A stretch of DNA of 64,000 nt from Ahaetulla prasina (Eukaryota > Chordata > Lepidosauria > Squamata > Colubridae), in the NCBI RefSeq assembly GCF_028640845.1, contig NC_080540.1, positions 163,873,438-163,937,437 of the forward strand, read 5' to 3'. A program made the translations under genes and the position numbers. The first letter of the stretch is position 1. Each line of letters opens with the position of its first letter. This document shows, piece by piece, positions 10,498-21,661 of this stretch. The notes under the pieces were generated by a model, which saw nothing but the letters and a program-made list of their open reading frames with translations, was not told where the DNA came from and did not search any database.

Positions 10498-10680
10498 GAA
10501 TAGAATTTTTTATTGGCCAAGTGTGATTGGACACACTCAAGGAATTTGTCCTGGTGCATACGCTCTCAGTGTACATAAAAGAAAAGATACCTTCATCAAG
10601 AATCATAAGGTACAACACTTAATGATAGTTATAGGGTACAAATAAGCAATCAGGAAGCAATCAATATAAATATAAATCAT
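10498..10680 (-). mobile_element. CR1 LINE 3' end, minus
   Basis: This is the reverse complement of the tail at 3068-3217, including TTTTATTGGCCAAGTGTG and GGAATTTGTC. Only a vestige of the ATTCT unit is present (AGAATAGAA). Confidence 0.75.
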
Positions 10681-10689
10681 TTCCTTGCT

Positions 10690-11718
10690 TACTGTGTATA
10701 AAATGCGTTTTTATTCTTATCTGTTAAACAGATAAACATTTTAACTGTCTCAAATGCATTTTAAAGTACCACCATTGAAATGCTACCTTGCTCAGCCGTG
10801 TAACTGGGATGAAAATGCTATTTTTCACCAATTCTTCCAGGATGTAAGCTAAGCAAAGCATTCTTAAGTGCAAGAAGCAGCAGCATTTCAAGGTTTATCC
10901 TGCTTTTCTGTCAAGCAGGAACGTAGCCTTGGAGGCAAACTAGTACTAATCTGAAATGAAAACAAACACGCCTTAGAGCCCTTCCTTGACATACATATTT
11001 GTTATGGCTCAAATTTTCATGCATTCCAGCTCCCCCTTCATAATTCTGCTTCTTTTGATGGTCACAAAGGCTGATGCTACACTGCAACACCACTTTTCCC
11101 TGCAATAATCTAACAATGCCATCTTCCTGGAAACGGATGAAAAGAGAAATTATTAGCTCAAATCCTTTTCAGACTATTTTTTTTTTTGGACTGGACATCA
11201 AAATAAGGGACTACAAAGCCCTGTATTTTTAAAGAATCCTCATGTACAGCTAGGTATTGGATTCTTGGTTTAACCAGGAAGTTCTTTTCCAGGTAGACTA
11301 TAAGGAAAGGGTTGACCAATAATTAAGACAAGACAGCATAGGTCACTGGGAGAGCTCCTTTGCCCACAGAAGCTCCACATTTTGGGAAAGGGAAATAGTT
11401 GTGCATGCACATGTGTTTGTGTGCATGGAGAAAACCAGAAGTGGCTTCTGTAGCAGTTATTGAGCCTTGCAAACCACATGGCTGTTTTAAACAATTTAAA
11501 AAGAGGTGTGTTGATTCATGCTTGAACCCATATTCAGCAAAGAACGTCTTTCAAGGACTTGCCCACCCCTGAAAGCTAATGAGTGAGCCAAAGAGAAGAA
11601 AAGTAGAAAATGTCTTCCTTCTGGTTTAATCTTTTCTACAAGGACAGGATAGGAGTTGAGAATATTTGCAATAGCACTTTTTTTTTTCAACTGAACTGAG
11701 TTGACAGACTGAAGGACT
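10690..11718. other. No gene or repeat recognised
   Basis: This is AT-rich single-copy-looking DNA. The open frames are short and lack family features. Confidence 0.35.
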
Positions 11719-11726
11719 CACTAGCA

Positions 11727-12200
11727 CAGTGGTTCTCAACCTTTATAGTGCTGCGACCCCTTTAATACAATTCCCCACGATGTGGCGACCCCAACCATAA
11801 AATTATTTTCATTTTGAATTTATCGCACCTGAAGCCGTATTGGCTAGCGATCTGAACTGCTTGCGATTGCCTTGAGGACGGAGGCATTAAAGCGGAGACT
11901 CCTCCCCTATTAAGTTTATCGCGCCTGAAGCCAGATTAGGCTAGCGATTGGGAGTGATTGCAGTTGGCTTGAGAGGGAGACATCAGAGCAAAGATTTCTC
12001 TCTTTTTTAATTCATCGCACCTGAAGCCGAATTCGGCTAGCAATTTGAAGAGCCTGCAGCTGGCTTGTGGAGTCAACCATTGGAGCGCGATTCTTCGACT
12101 CACAAGTATACTTCCCATATTTCCGATGGTCTTAGGTGACCCCTGGCAAATCGTCATTCGACCTCCAACAGGGTCGCGACCCACAAGTTGAGAACCGCTG
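11727..12200 (+). mobile_element. Non-autonomous hAT element with three 96-bp internal repeats
   Basis: The ends CAGTGGTTCTCAACC and GTTGAGAACCGCTG form an imperfect inverted repeat. The 8-bp duplication CACTAGCA is perfect (11719-11726 and 12201-12208). The interior consists of three tandem units of about 96 bp beginning at 11821, 11917 and 12013, each opening with ATCGCRCCTGAAGCC. No transposase is encoded. Confidence 0.9.
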
Positions 12201-12355
12201 CACTAGCAGGAGCCAAGAAGGTCAGAGAGCTGGAACTCTACACCACATCCCAGAAGCAAGTTTTCTGGATTTGGTTAGGCCCAGTTCTTAACATCTCTCA
12301 ATGCAGCCTCAACTCCAGCCACTAACTTCAGTTCTCTGCAAGCGTTACATCTTCC

Positions 12356-12905
12356 CTATGCATTCCCTTTTTTCCCTATGCATTCCATTCTTCACAAGAA
12401 AAGTCCTCCACTCCTCTGCTCGCAATAAAATACCTTATGCCACCAGATTCCAAATTTTGGGCTTAGACAATTTAGGACTATGCCGACTTCAGTCTGACCT
12501 AAGCATAGTACATAAAATTATCTGCCACAATGTCCTAACTGTCAATGACTACTTCAGGTTCAACCACAATACATGACCAAATAATAGATACAAACTCAAG
12601 GTAAACTGCTCCAAACTCGATTGCAGAAAATACGACTTCAGCAACAGAGTGGTCAATGCCTGGAATGCACCACCTTACTCTGTAGTTTCTTCCCCAAACC
12701 CCCAAAACTTTAAGCTTAAACTGTCTACTGTTGACCTCACCCCATTCCTAAGAAGTCTGTAAGGGGCGTGCATAAGTGCACCCGCATGCCTACCGTCCCT
12801 GTCCTAATATTCCTTTTTTACTTACTCTTTTCATGTATCCAAATTATGTTTATACTTTTACCTGTTATCTTATATATGATTGACAAATAAATAAATATAA
12901 AATAT
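12356..12905 (+). mobile_element. CR1-type LINE 3' end
   Basis: It holds the last part of ORF2 (KVLHSSARNKIPYATRF, QILGLDNLGLCRL, STVDLTPFLRSL) and a UTR with AAGGGGCGTGCATAAG, ending in GACAAATAAATAAATA. In-frame stops occur (for example after FNHNT at 12574). The same family recurs at 38965-39840 and 61985-64000. Confidence 0.8.
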
Positions 12906-12909
12906 CTCA

Positions 12910-14150
12910 CATCTGCCATCAATGCGGAAACAGTGGCTCTGGGCCCTTCTGTGATTCCACACAGGAACAAAGAACATGATTTTTAAATAGGGACTACTTT
13001 CCCCTGATTTTATTTAGCATCCCGTTGTTCAGAAACACTAGCTAATGCTTCAGATCAAACAACAGCCAAGATGCAAAGATACTGCATTTCCCAAATCAGT
13101 AACCAGTAAAAAAGTCAAAAAAGGAGACTGAGAAGGTAGGGTGCCCCCAAATCCCAGCCCTTCACCCCAAATACATGCATTTCAATGCATTACTGCAACT
13201 ACTATTCCCTTTTCCACCCCTAAACTCTCAATTGGTATATAAGTGTTGAGGGGAGGCCAATATCAACTCTCCCAAGGGAGAAGAACTGTCGTAATGTGGA
13301 GAGCGAAGAGATGAACTTGAAGACACAAGGCAAAAATAAACTTTTGGTCCCTGACATAGAGGGAGAATGAGAAAGAAACTTAGGCTGACATCTCCCTAAT
13401 TCACTAGACTAATTCACTGTCTCTGCTTGTTTTTTTCAAGGTAATCTCTTTACTTCTCTACATTTAGGAAGTATCAGTTGCCAACGTTTATACAAGGTAT
13501 TAATACTATGCAGAGAGGGAACCTCTTGTACACTGGATACTATTGTGCTACCTTTCCCATTATTCTTGATTACTATTCCAATTTGTTATGGCTAATTCAT
13601 AGATTTTCCCAGCTCTGGTTGAATATTTCCTAGTTTATTAGAATTGTTCATCTTAGAATGGGTTTACCTATTAGATAGATAGCTTTATCGATTAGCCTAA
13701 AGGCCATATCAAAGCACATATCACCAATAAAATCCTATTCAACACATATCACCAATAAAATCCTATACAAACAACTTAAAATAAGAGTACGGTAAAATAC
13801 AATAGTTATAAGATAAGATACAATATAATTTAATACATAAATATGTAAAATAGAATAAAATGACATAAAATTATATTTCGGTGACACCCTTACAATAGGA
13901 TTACAATAGGATAACAATTAGTTATCACCACCAACAGCAAAATCCTGTTAATTGGGCATGCATTTCTTTATTCTCCTGAAAAAGATTACTATAGACAACA
14001 TATCCCAAAGCATGTGTCTATTCTTTTCAAACTAGAGATTCAAGGACCATAGTCTTTAATGTTCCTGCCATCCATTTGCTATTCTACATTCAATTTCCAA
14101 TTCAATTTTCTATATTGAATATATATTATATATTGAATACTCTATTGAAT
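12910..14150. other. Unrecognised AT-rich DNA with a 27-bp duplication
   Basis: A 27-bp block (ACATATCACCAATAAAATCC core) is directly repeated at 13715-13739 and 13742-13766. A TATATAAG near 13236 and an AATAAAC near 13336 could belong to an old LTR, but I see no paired termini. No coding segment is supported. Confidence 0.3.
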
Positions 14151-14164
14151 TTTCTATTCTAAAT

Positions 14165-14258
14165 GGAAAGCCATTTAGCTGGAATGGTATAGGGCCTGAG
14201 TAGAAGGTTAGACTGGAAGATCTCCAAGGTGCCTTCCAACCCTATTATTCTATTCTCC
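14165..14258 (+). mobile_element. CR1 3' terminal fragment
   Basis: The terminal CR1 signature is present in decayed form (TAGACTGGAAGATCTCCAAG, TGCCTTCCAACCC, then TATTCTATTCT). Confidence 0.65.
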
Positions 14259-14702
14259 TAAAAACACAGCTTAAATAGAACATAGGCATAATCCTGTATG
14301 CTAATTGGGTAACCCTAAATGTTCTGGACTACACAACTCTCACAATCCAAAATCTTTGGAGAGTATTAGACTGCCTCTGTACTAACCCACTGGAATAGTT
14401 ACTCACTAGCTCCCTACTCACTATATTTCTATATATAGAAACATTCTATATTTCAAACAATGAAAGATGAGGAAATCAACATATGTGATCTTAAGGAGAG
14501 CTTAAGTTGAACAACAACAACAAAAAAAAGGAGCTGTAGCACTTTCCTGCCATCCGCCACTGCATCTAAAATGGCCCCATAACCATTTAGTGAGGCAGAC
14601 CTCCATGGCTATGATTCAATTACTGCACAAGGCAAGAGAAACTGGAAACTTCTGAAAATTTGGGATTTTAATGCCAGAGGAAGTTCAGTAAGAGAACCAT
14701 AC

Positions 14703-14942
14703 CAGGGGTAAAATCCAGCAGGTTGACAGGTTCTGGAGAACCGATCGCAGAAATTTTGAGTAGTTCGGAGAACAGGCAAATACCACCTGTGGCTGACCCC
14801 AGAGTGGGGTGGGAATGGAGATTTTCCAATATCCTTCCCCCAGGAGTGGGGAGGGAATGGAGATTTGCAGTATCCTTTTCCTGCCACGCCCACCAAACCA
14901 CACCCACAGAACCGGTAGTAAAAAAATTGAATTTCACCACTG
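14703..14942 (-). mobile_element. Non-autonomous hAT element, CAGGGGTGAAATCC family
   Basis: This 240-bp copy begins CAGGGGTAAAATCC and ends ATTTCACCACTG. The flanking 8-mers AACCATAC (14695-14702) and CACCATAC (14943-14950) differ at one base. Confidence 0.85.
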
Positions 14943-14950
14943 CACCATAC

Positions 14951-17898
14951 TTTCTCTACATAGCTTGGACAATGGACGATGCCAAGAGGCATTCCTAGGA
15001 TTTCCCAACTTGCTTCATTTCGATTCTCTGCTCTGCTCTGCTCTGCTCTGCTCTGCTCTGTTGTACACGAAGGCCCTCTCCTTTCGCGAAATTCACACAC
15101 CAAGCTTGAAGTGGGGTCTTCCACAGAGACAATCTCAAAGGCTTCACGTGCTGAAAGACTTTCTGAGCGGGCCTTATTATTTACCCCCCCTGGGGCTCCT
15201 GAAGCACCACTTTCACTAGGAAAGCTAGAAGCTCAACCATTCCTTGCTCCGCTTTCTAACAAGCCACAAAGCCAAGCAGTAGGACAGCTACAATCTCAGG
15301 CTGCCTGCGTTCAAAGGCAGTTTGCAGCAGCGCCTTCTCGGGTGCACCAAGCTGGGAGACGCCAGGTGGTAATGTAACTACATCTTGTCATGACATCTAA
15401 TGAGCAGAAACCCCATGTTCAGCAGATAACAGCTCAAAATAATACCTGTACCATAAATAGCTGCCCTGGTCATGGTGTTTGACCCTAGTAAACTCAGGAC
15501 AGATCTAAGGACTTTTCCTTTTGTTTACTTTCCTAGATTGAAGAGGGGAGAGAGAGAGAGATGCTTTTGGCTGGATGTAGGTTTCTCTGTTATGTAACTG
15601 CATGTTTCTCTCTCCCAGCCCGCTCAAAAAAATAATAATAAAAAATCCTTGCTCAGCCTAACACTGTATATATGTCAGAGAATAGGTTAAACCTTGAATC
15701 TTACTCCCTAGCATCACAGTGTTCTTGTACTTGGGTATTTTATTGCTTGACAGACCACTGGGCTGCAAAAGGGTCGTTTTGCTTCTTTGCGGATTGAGAA
15801 CCCAGCCACAGATACACAATTCACTGCAATCAGCCTTTGATCTGCAGCAATAAACAAAAGCCCCCCTCCCCTACTTTTTCCAGTTATATGCACTCTCGTT
15901 GCACAAATTCCAGATACAGAGAGTTTCTTCTTTCCACATTCTGCACAACACAGCCTCTTCCTTTCTCCTCTCCCTGCAACAGCCTTGAGAATTCGTACGT
16001 GCCTATTCCCAATCTCTCCCATGTGAACAGAAAAACACCCTCTGATGTTTCTCTCAAAACAATAACTCGCAACATTGCATGCTTGGAGCCTGAGAACCCC
16101 GTTTTTGCCCCTGCAACCTCTCTCTGACGATTGCCGTCAGAAGCTGAAAACACGAAACTCTTTCCGTTCTAGAGTAGGAAACTGATCACTAACAATAAAT
16201 GAATGTAATAAGCATGTGTCTTATTAAAACCAAGCAAACGCCCCTCAAAACCTAAATCCAATTAAATCAATCCTTATTATGGTCATGCATCAGTATAACC
16301 CTCAAAACCTAATTTCACCCAGTCTCCCGCCTTTGTAGCCCTGAACTCTGTTCCAAATGTGAGGTATGTTCCCCAGATAAGATTCCTTCAAAAGTTACAT
16401 TTTCTGCATAACTTTATGAAAATAAAACTTTGGAAGCAAGAGAGGCAGCTTTTAGGGCAACTTAGGGCAGCTTTTTAAAAAAGAAAGATAAAACAAAAGT
16501 ATTTATCTCAGGGATTAGATCTAGCTTGGAAGTGGAATCAGATCTTCTGGGCGACATGACATTTCTAAGGGAAAGGGCATTAGTTTAATTCCCAGTTAAG
16601 AAGGAGTTATGTTCCAAACCTCTGACGCTTTCTTTGTATATATCCTGTGTGTATCAGCATGTACATTTTATTTCCAATGTACATTCTGTTTCCTAAAGTG
16701 TTTAAAATTGTCAATGACATGTAAGATATTTTAATACACAGGGCTGGGAATTGCTGATTCCATGAAGAATCTTGCCCTCTTGCATGTCTTGACTGTTCTG
16801 AGGTGGCCTTCTGGATGAAAAATGCCAAGTTCGGAGCAGAGACTTCTGCAGAGATGCACTATATGTCTTCCCTTGTCAGCAAGAATTCCAGTTCATGTCA
16901 TGTCAAGAACAAAAAAAGGGATCCAGACAAGCAGCAAAAGAACTGTCGGCACAGCACTGACTGAGTGGAGGAAGATAAGGCCGTGGATCGTGCAAGGACA
17001 GAATAAGCGGTTTTCAGAACTCAGAGCATCCTTTAATTTCTCATGACACATCATGTGGTCTTTTATAACTGAGGGAAGACTCAGAGATCCAGAGAATACA
17101 TTTAGTCCCAACTGGAAATATAGGAGTGGAAGCCAAGACTCCTGGTTTGTTTCTCAAATGTGACATCTCTTTATTGGAAGTGCGGGCAAGATTGGAGCCA
17201 GATCATAAAAGTTGTTTCGGTTCTGGGAGATGAAAAGTTTTTACCAAATTTTCTGTTCACAAGGTGGACTATGCTATGGAAAATGACCCTTATGCCGTAT
17301 TCCTCCACTTTTCTAACTTTTTCTAGCTACTAAATGAAAGGGACAGGGTGGCAGGGAGCCAGGCTTCTACTCAGTTGCCATCCCTGGATTTAGACAGTTC
17401 TGTCTTCTTTCTCCCTCTGTTACTTGGCTAAAATATTTTGAGTCTGAGCAAATTGCAAAGCATTGAGGATGCCAAGATAGAGAGAAACCGAGAAACAGAG
17501 GGGGAGGGATGCACATCAATGAAGAATAGTGACAGGCAAGCCAGCTACCTAGTGAAAGGATGATATGAAACATAGAGTATGATACATATAATTTGCACAA
17601 TATCTCCAGAGATAGGAATGGGAGGATGGCATAAGGTTGTTACATTTGTAGATGTCCAATGGAGCTGCATGTCTGTGGTCTGAAAAACAGGTGAGTTGAT
17701 CAGCTGACAGAGTGGAAGATACACTTCATGGTATAGAGTTCAGTACAGAAAGCATACTCTGAAGGATGGAAGAATAGTACAAAGAAACTGTACCCAATTT
17801 AGCATCCTCCAAATGTTTTAGATTAGGACACTAGACATCTTAATCTTAAAAAGTTCAGCAAGACTGGCCTAAACCCATAACGGGGATTGATTACTACA
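14951..17898. other. Unrecognised region with a CTCTG microsatellite
   Basis: A perfect (CTCTG)n run lies at about 15022-15061. The remainder holds only short chance frames. Nothing links them to a known protein family, and no splice-flanked exon stands out on either strand. Confidence 0.35.
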
Positions 17899-17906
17899 GT
17901 CTAGGG
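17899..17906 (+). repeat. Left target duplication of the large hAT transposon
   Basis: GTCTAGGG here is identical to 24663-24670. Confidence 0.88.
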
Positions 17907-18149
17907 CAGGGGTGTCCAAACTACGGCCCGCGGGCCAACTGCGGCCCGCGGGTCAGTTTTTTTTGGCCCGCAGCAAATTCTTGAAGTATAATTTAAAATG
18001 GCCCTTTTCGCGCTGCGAGGCTCGCGGCTCCTCCCCATGGGCGGGGAATAATGAAGGGAGGGGGCAGAGGAGGCGGCGAGCGGGAAAGAGGCTGCTGGCT
18101 GTGCCACCACACACCTTCCTCGGGCCGCCATCGAGAAACAGGTGAGGAG

Positions 18150-19620
18150 GGGTTCTGTCCTCGCCTTCCTCGGGTGGGAATAACGAAGGGAGGGGGGGGG
18201 CGGCAGCAAGCGCGAAAGAGGCTGCTGGCTGTGCCCGGCCCAGCAGCTCTGTCCTCGGCTTCCTCGGGTGAGAATAACGAAGGGGGAGGCAGCAAGCGAA
18301 GAGGCTGCTGGCGTGCCCGGCCCAGCAGCTCTGTCCTCGCCTTCCTCGGGTGAGAATAACGAAGGGGGCGGCAGCAGCGAAGAGGCTGCTGGCCGTGCCC
18401 GGCCCAGCAGCTCTGTCCTCGCCTTCCTCGGGTGGGAATAACGGCGAGGGGGGCGGCAGCAAGCGCGAAAGAGGCTGCTGGCCGTGCCCGGCCCAGCAGC
18501 TCTGTCCTCGCCTTCCTCGGGTGAGAATAACGAAGGGAGGCGGCAGCAGCGCGAAGAGGCTGCTGGCGTGCCCGGCCCAGCAGCTCTGTCCTCGCCTCGG
18601 GTGAGAATAACGGCGGGGAGGCGGCAGCAGCGAAGAGGCTGCTGGCGTGCCCGGCCCAGCAGCTCTGTCCCCGCCTTCCTCGGGTGGGAATAACGAAGGG
18701 AGGCGGCGGCAGCAGCGAAGAGGCTGCTGGCCGTGCCCGGCCCAGCAGCTCTGTCCGCCTTCCTCGGGTGAGAATAACGAAGGGAGGCGGCAGCAAGCGC
18801 GAAGAGGCTGCTGGCCGTGCCCGGCCCAGCAGCTCTGTCCTCGCCTTCCTCGGGTGGGAATAACGAGGGGAGGCGGCAGCAAGCGCGAAGAGGCTGCTGG
18901 CGTGCCCGGCCAGCAGCTCTGTCCTCGCTTCCTCGGGTGGGAATAACGAAGGGAGGCGGCAGCAAGCGCGAAGAGGCTGCTGGCGTGCCCGGCCCAGCAG
19001 CTCTGTCCTCGCCTTCCTCGGGTGGAATAACGGCGAGGGGGAGGCGGCAGCAAGCGCGAAAGAGGCTGCTGGCCGTGCCCGGCCCAGCAGCTCTGTCCTC
19101 GCCTTCCTCGGGTGAGAATAACGAAGGGAGGCGGCAGCAAGCGCGAAGAGGCTGCTGGCGTGCCCGGCCCAGCAGCTCTGTCCTCGGCTTCCTCGGGTGA
19201 GAATAACGAAGGGAGGGGGGGGCGGCAGCAAGCGCGAAAGAGGCTGCTGGCCGTGCCCGGCCCAGCAGCTCTGTCCTCGGCTTCCTCGGGTGAGAATAAC
19301 GAAGGGGGGGGGGGGGGCGGCAGCAAGCGCGAAAGAGGCTGCTGGCCGTGCCCGGCCCAGCAGCTCTGTCCTCGCCTTCCTCGGGTGGGAATAACGAAGG
19401 GAGGGGGGGGGGGGCGGCAGCAAGCGCGAAAGAGGCTGGTGGGCGTGCCCGGCCCAGCAGCTCGGTCCCCGCCTCGGGTGGGAATAACGGCGAGGGGGGC
19501 GGCAGCAAGCGCGAAAGAGGCTGCTGGCCGTGCCCGGCCCAGCAGCTCTGTCCTCGGCTTCCTCGGGTGAGAATAACGAAGGGAGGGGGGGGGCGGCAGC
19601 AAGCGCGAAAGAGGCAGCAA
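18150..19620 (+). repeat. GC-rich minisatellite, about 16-17 units of roughly 85 bp
   Basis: Each unit contains CTTCCTCGGGTGRGAATAAC, a G-run, GGCGGCAGCAAGCGC, AGAGGCTGCTGG and CCCGGCCCAGCAGCTCTGTC. Units vary by length of the G-run and by small indels. A half-related unit at 18035-18150 sits between the array and the transposon end, suggesting growth from subterminal sequence. The array has almost no stop codons, so several frames on both strands stay open for hundreds of codons. Those frames are not genes. Confidence 0.92.
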
Positions 19621-19639
19621 GCGCGAAAGCAGCGCGTCA

Positions 19640-20640
19640 CCAAAAGGAGAGACCCGACAGTCTTTTAATCCGGTGTAAAATTGGAGGCTTGGGTGGAATT
19701 TTAAATCAAAGGAATGCATTGATCAAACCAATATGCAATTCGGGGGGAAAAATCCTGCTGGGCGTGTTGCACGAACTGGACACATCAATCCACGCGCCTT
19801 GGTTGCACTGAAGTAAATTCCGCGCAAATCCCGAGTTAAAAGCTCGGAGGGTTAACAGCGCCTGCCGTCTAGACAGGGGAAAAAGGGAGCGCGCTCCATT
19901 TCTAAGGGTGGGTGGGAAATGAGCGGACTGCTAGGCGGCGCAAGAAGAAATCTCAGGAATAAAATGCAAAACCCAAACCCGAGCCAAAGTCTTTCCAGGG
20001 TTTGAAAACCTGGGCAAGGCGGATTTTCTGGCTTCTGCAGAAGCGGGAACCAGGAGTCTGCCGGGGAAGGATCCGCCGAGTATCTTCCGGGTTTTCTCCA
20101 GTTTCAAAGAAACCCTCTTTTCCCCCCGGCGCGCTTCTTCCAATCTGCAGGGCTCGAATCGCCAGCCTGGGGGCTGATCGCCGCCTTGCTGCTCTCTTCC
20201 GGCTGCCCCACCTGCTCTCCTCTGGCAGCAACCAAGGCCCGACTCCTCCGGCCCGGAGACTGCGGGCTCTGCCTCCCTTCCCGGCGCCTCTTCTTCCTCC
20301 TCCTCTTGCTTTTACCGCACCATGCTACCGCTGCAGCCCTTGACGAGCTTGACCGACGGGCGGAGCGGATCCGCCAGTCTTGCCTCCTCCCTCCTTGTGT
20401 CCCGGGGAAGGAAGGATCCAGTTTGCTATGGCGCTGTGCGGTTTCTATGGCTACCCTCCGATACTGGAGCCGCCGCCGCCGCCGCCTCTTGCCAAGACAA
20501 ACCACTCGGCGGCGCCTGCAGCCACCACTTTTCACCCTAAATCCCTCCATGGGCTGATCCTGCAGGAGCCATAAGCATCCTCTCCTGTACCTCTTCCTTC
20601 TCCCGGTCTGGAGAGAAAACAAAAGTATCCAGGTGGGCCT
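19640..20640. promoter_or_regulatory. CpG-rich promoter-like island inside the hAT element
   Basis: CpG density is high through this kilobase (GCGCGC, CCGCCGCCGCC). There are initiator-like contexts such as GCTATGGCGCTG at about 20426, starting a frame of about 48 codons that stops at 20574. A possible splice donor CAG/GTGGGC lies near 20630, and a possible acceptor TTTTCAG near 21629 just upstream of the transposase ATG. It could be the native transposase promoter or a captured host promoter and first exon. Neither is proven. Confidence 0.45.
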
Positions 20641-20937
20641 CGATGGGAGAATTGCAATTATCTTGAAAAGGAATAGCGGACTAGGGACACCCCGAGGGGT
20701 ATCTTAATTTTGGATAAACTTCTTTCTTTTGGATGCTTCTGGGTGGAAATTCCTGGGAGAACACCAGACCCCAAAGAGTGAAGCTCATACCCTGGGAGTC
20801 CATGAGGTTACTCGACAGATGCTCAGAGGTATTGGGTTTTTTCCCCCCTTTATACAGATTCTGTATAAAGTCAGCACCCTCCCCCCCACCCTCCCACAGA
20901 ATGTAGTATTTTGGGGGATATTAAAAACAAATAGAAT

Positions 20938-21012
20938 TAGAATAGAATAGAATAGAATTGAATTGAATTGAATTGAATTCTTTATTGGCCAGGTGTGATT
21001 GGACACACAAAC
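20938..21012 (-). mobile_element. CR1 3' tail with AATAG/AATTG array, minus
   Basis: An AGAATAGAATAG run, then AATTGAATTG, joins to TCTTTATTGGCCAGGTGTG, the reverse of the CR1 tail at 3068-3217. It lies within the hAT transposon and so inserted after it or was carried by it. Confidence 0.7.
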
Positions 21013-21374
21013 TCGGTAACTTTAAAGTAGGTGGACTTCAGCTCCCAGAATTCCCCAGCTATCAATGGTACTCATCAAGAAAATTGAATTGCATGTTGTT
21101 ATGTTACTACAAACTGAATGTGACTCAGCCATATAACATGATGCCCAGAGTTGCATTATCACAGAGATGGAAGGCATATAAATTCAATAAATAATGGCTG
21201 CGATATAAATAATGCAAATGTATTTTATCTTGCATTATCAGAAATAGGTCTTTTTTCTGCATTAATCATTCTTTACTTTCAGTACAGGGTCCAATTTTGA
21301 GTACCACAAATATGGATTGAGACCAATTTAGATACATTTGGAGAGAAGCAACAGGGATGATCGAGAGTCTAGAA

Positions 21375-21507
21375 CAGGGGTGTCCAAACTTGGTCTCTTT
21401 GAGACTTGTGGACTTCAGTTCCCAGAGTTCCTCAGCCAGCTTTGCTGGCTGAGGACTCTGGGAGTTGAAGTCCACAAGTCTTAAGGACCAAGTTTGAGAC
21501 ACCCCTG
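21375..21507. mobile_element. Palindromic hAT MITE nested in the large hAT
   Basis: The 133-bp near-palindrome starts CAGGGGTGTCCAAACTTGG and ends with its complement. Its first 16 bases are identical to the terminal repeat of the host transposon. The centre is CAGCCAGCTTTGCTGGCTG. Flanking 8-mers (GTCTAGAA and GCCAAGAT) do not match. Confidence 0.82.
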
Positions 21508-21661
21508 GCCAAGATGAATGAATATGAAACATTTTCCCCCCTTAATTGAAGATGATATCCACATATTGTTGCTTTTTAGTAGACTGACTGTATCCATCTG
21601 TATTGTAATGTCCCAGGTTTTCAGGCCTCTGATATAGTCTATTTACCACGAGTCACCAGAA

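Noticed and set aside
13130..13460. A complete LTR (TATATAAG near 13236, AATAAAC near 13336)
   Set aside because: No paired TG/CA ends or target duplication could be found. Two common motifs are not enough.
17901..19719. Very long minus-strand open frames (476-588 codons) and several plus-strand frames
   Set aside because: They overlap in all frames across the GC-rich tandem array, which simply lacks stop codons. Their peptides are the array read in different phases and match no protein family.
20104..20622. Arg-rich minus-strand frame of 172 codons in the CpG island
   Set aside because: Open frames are common in CpG-rich DNA. There is no family motif, and other frames are equally open.
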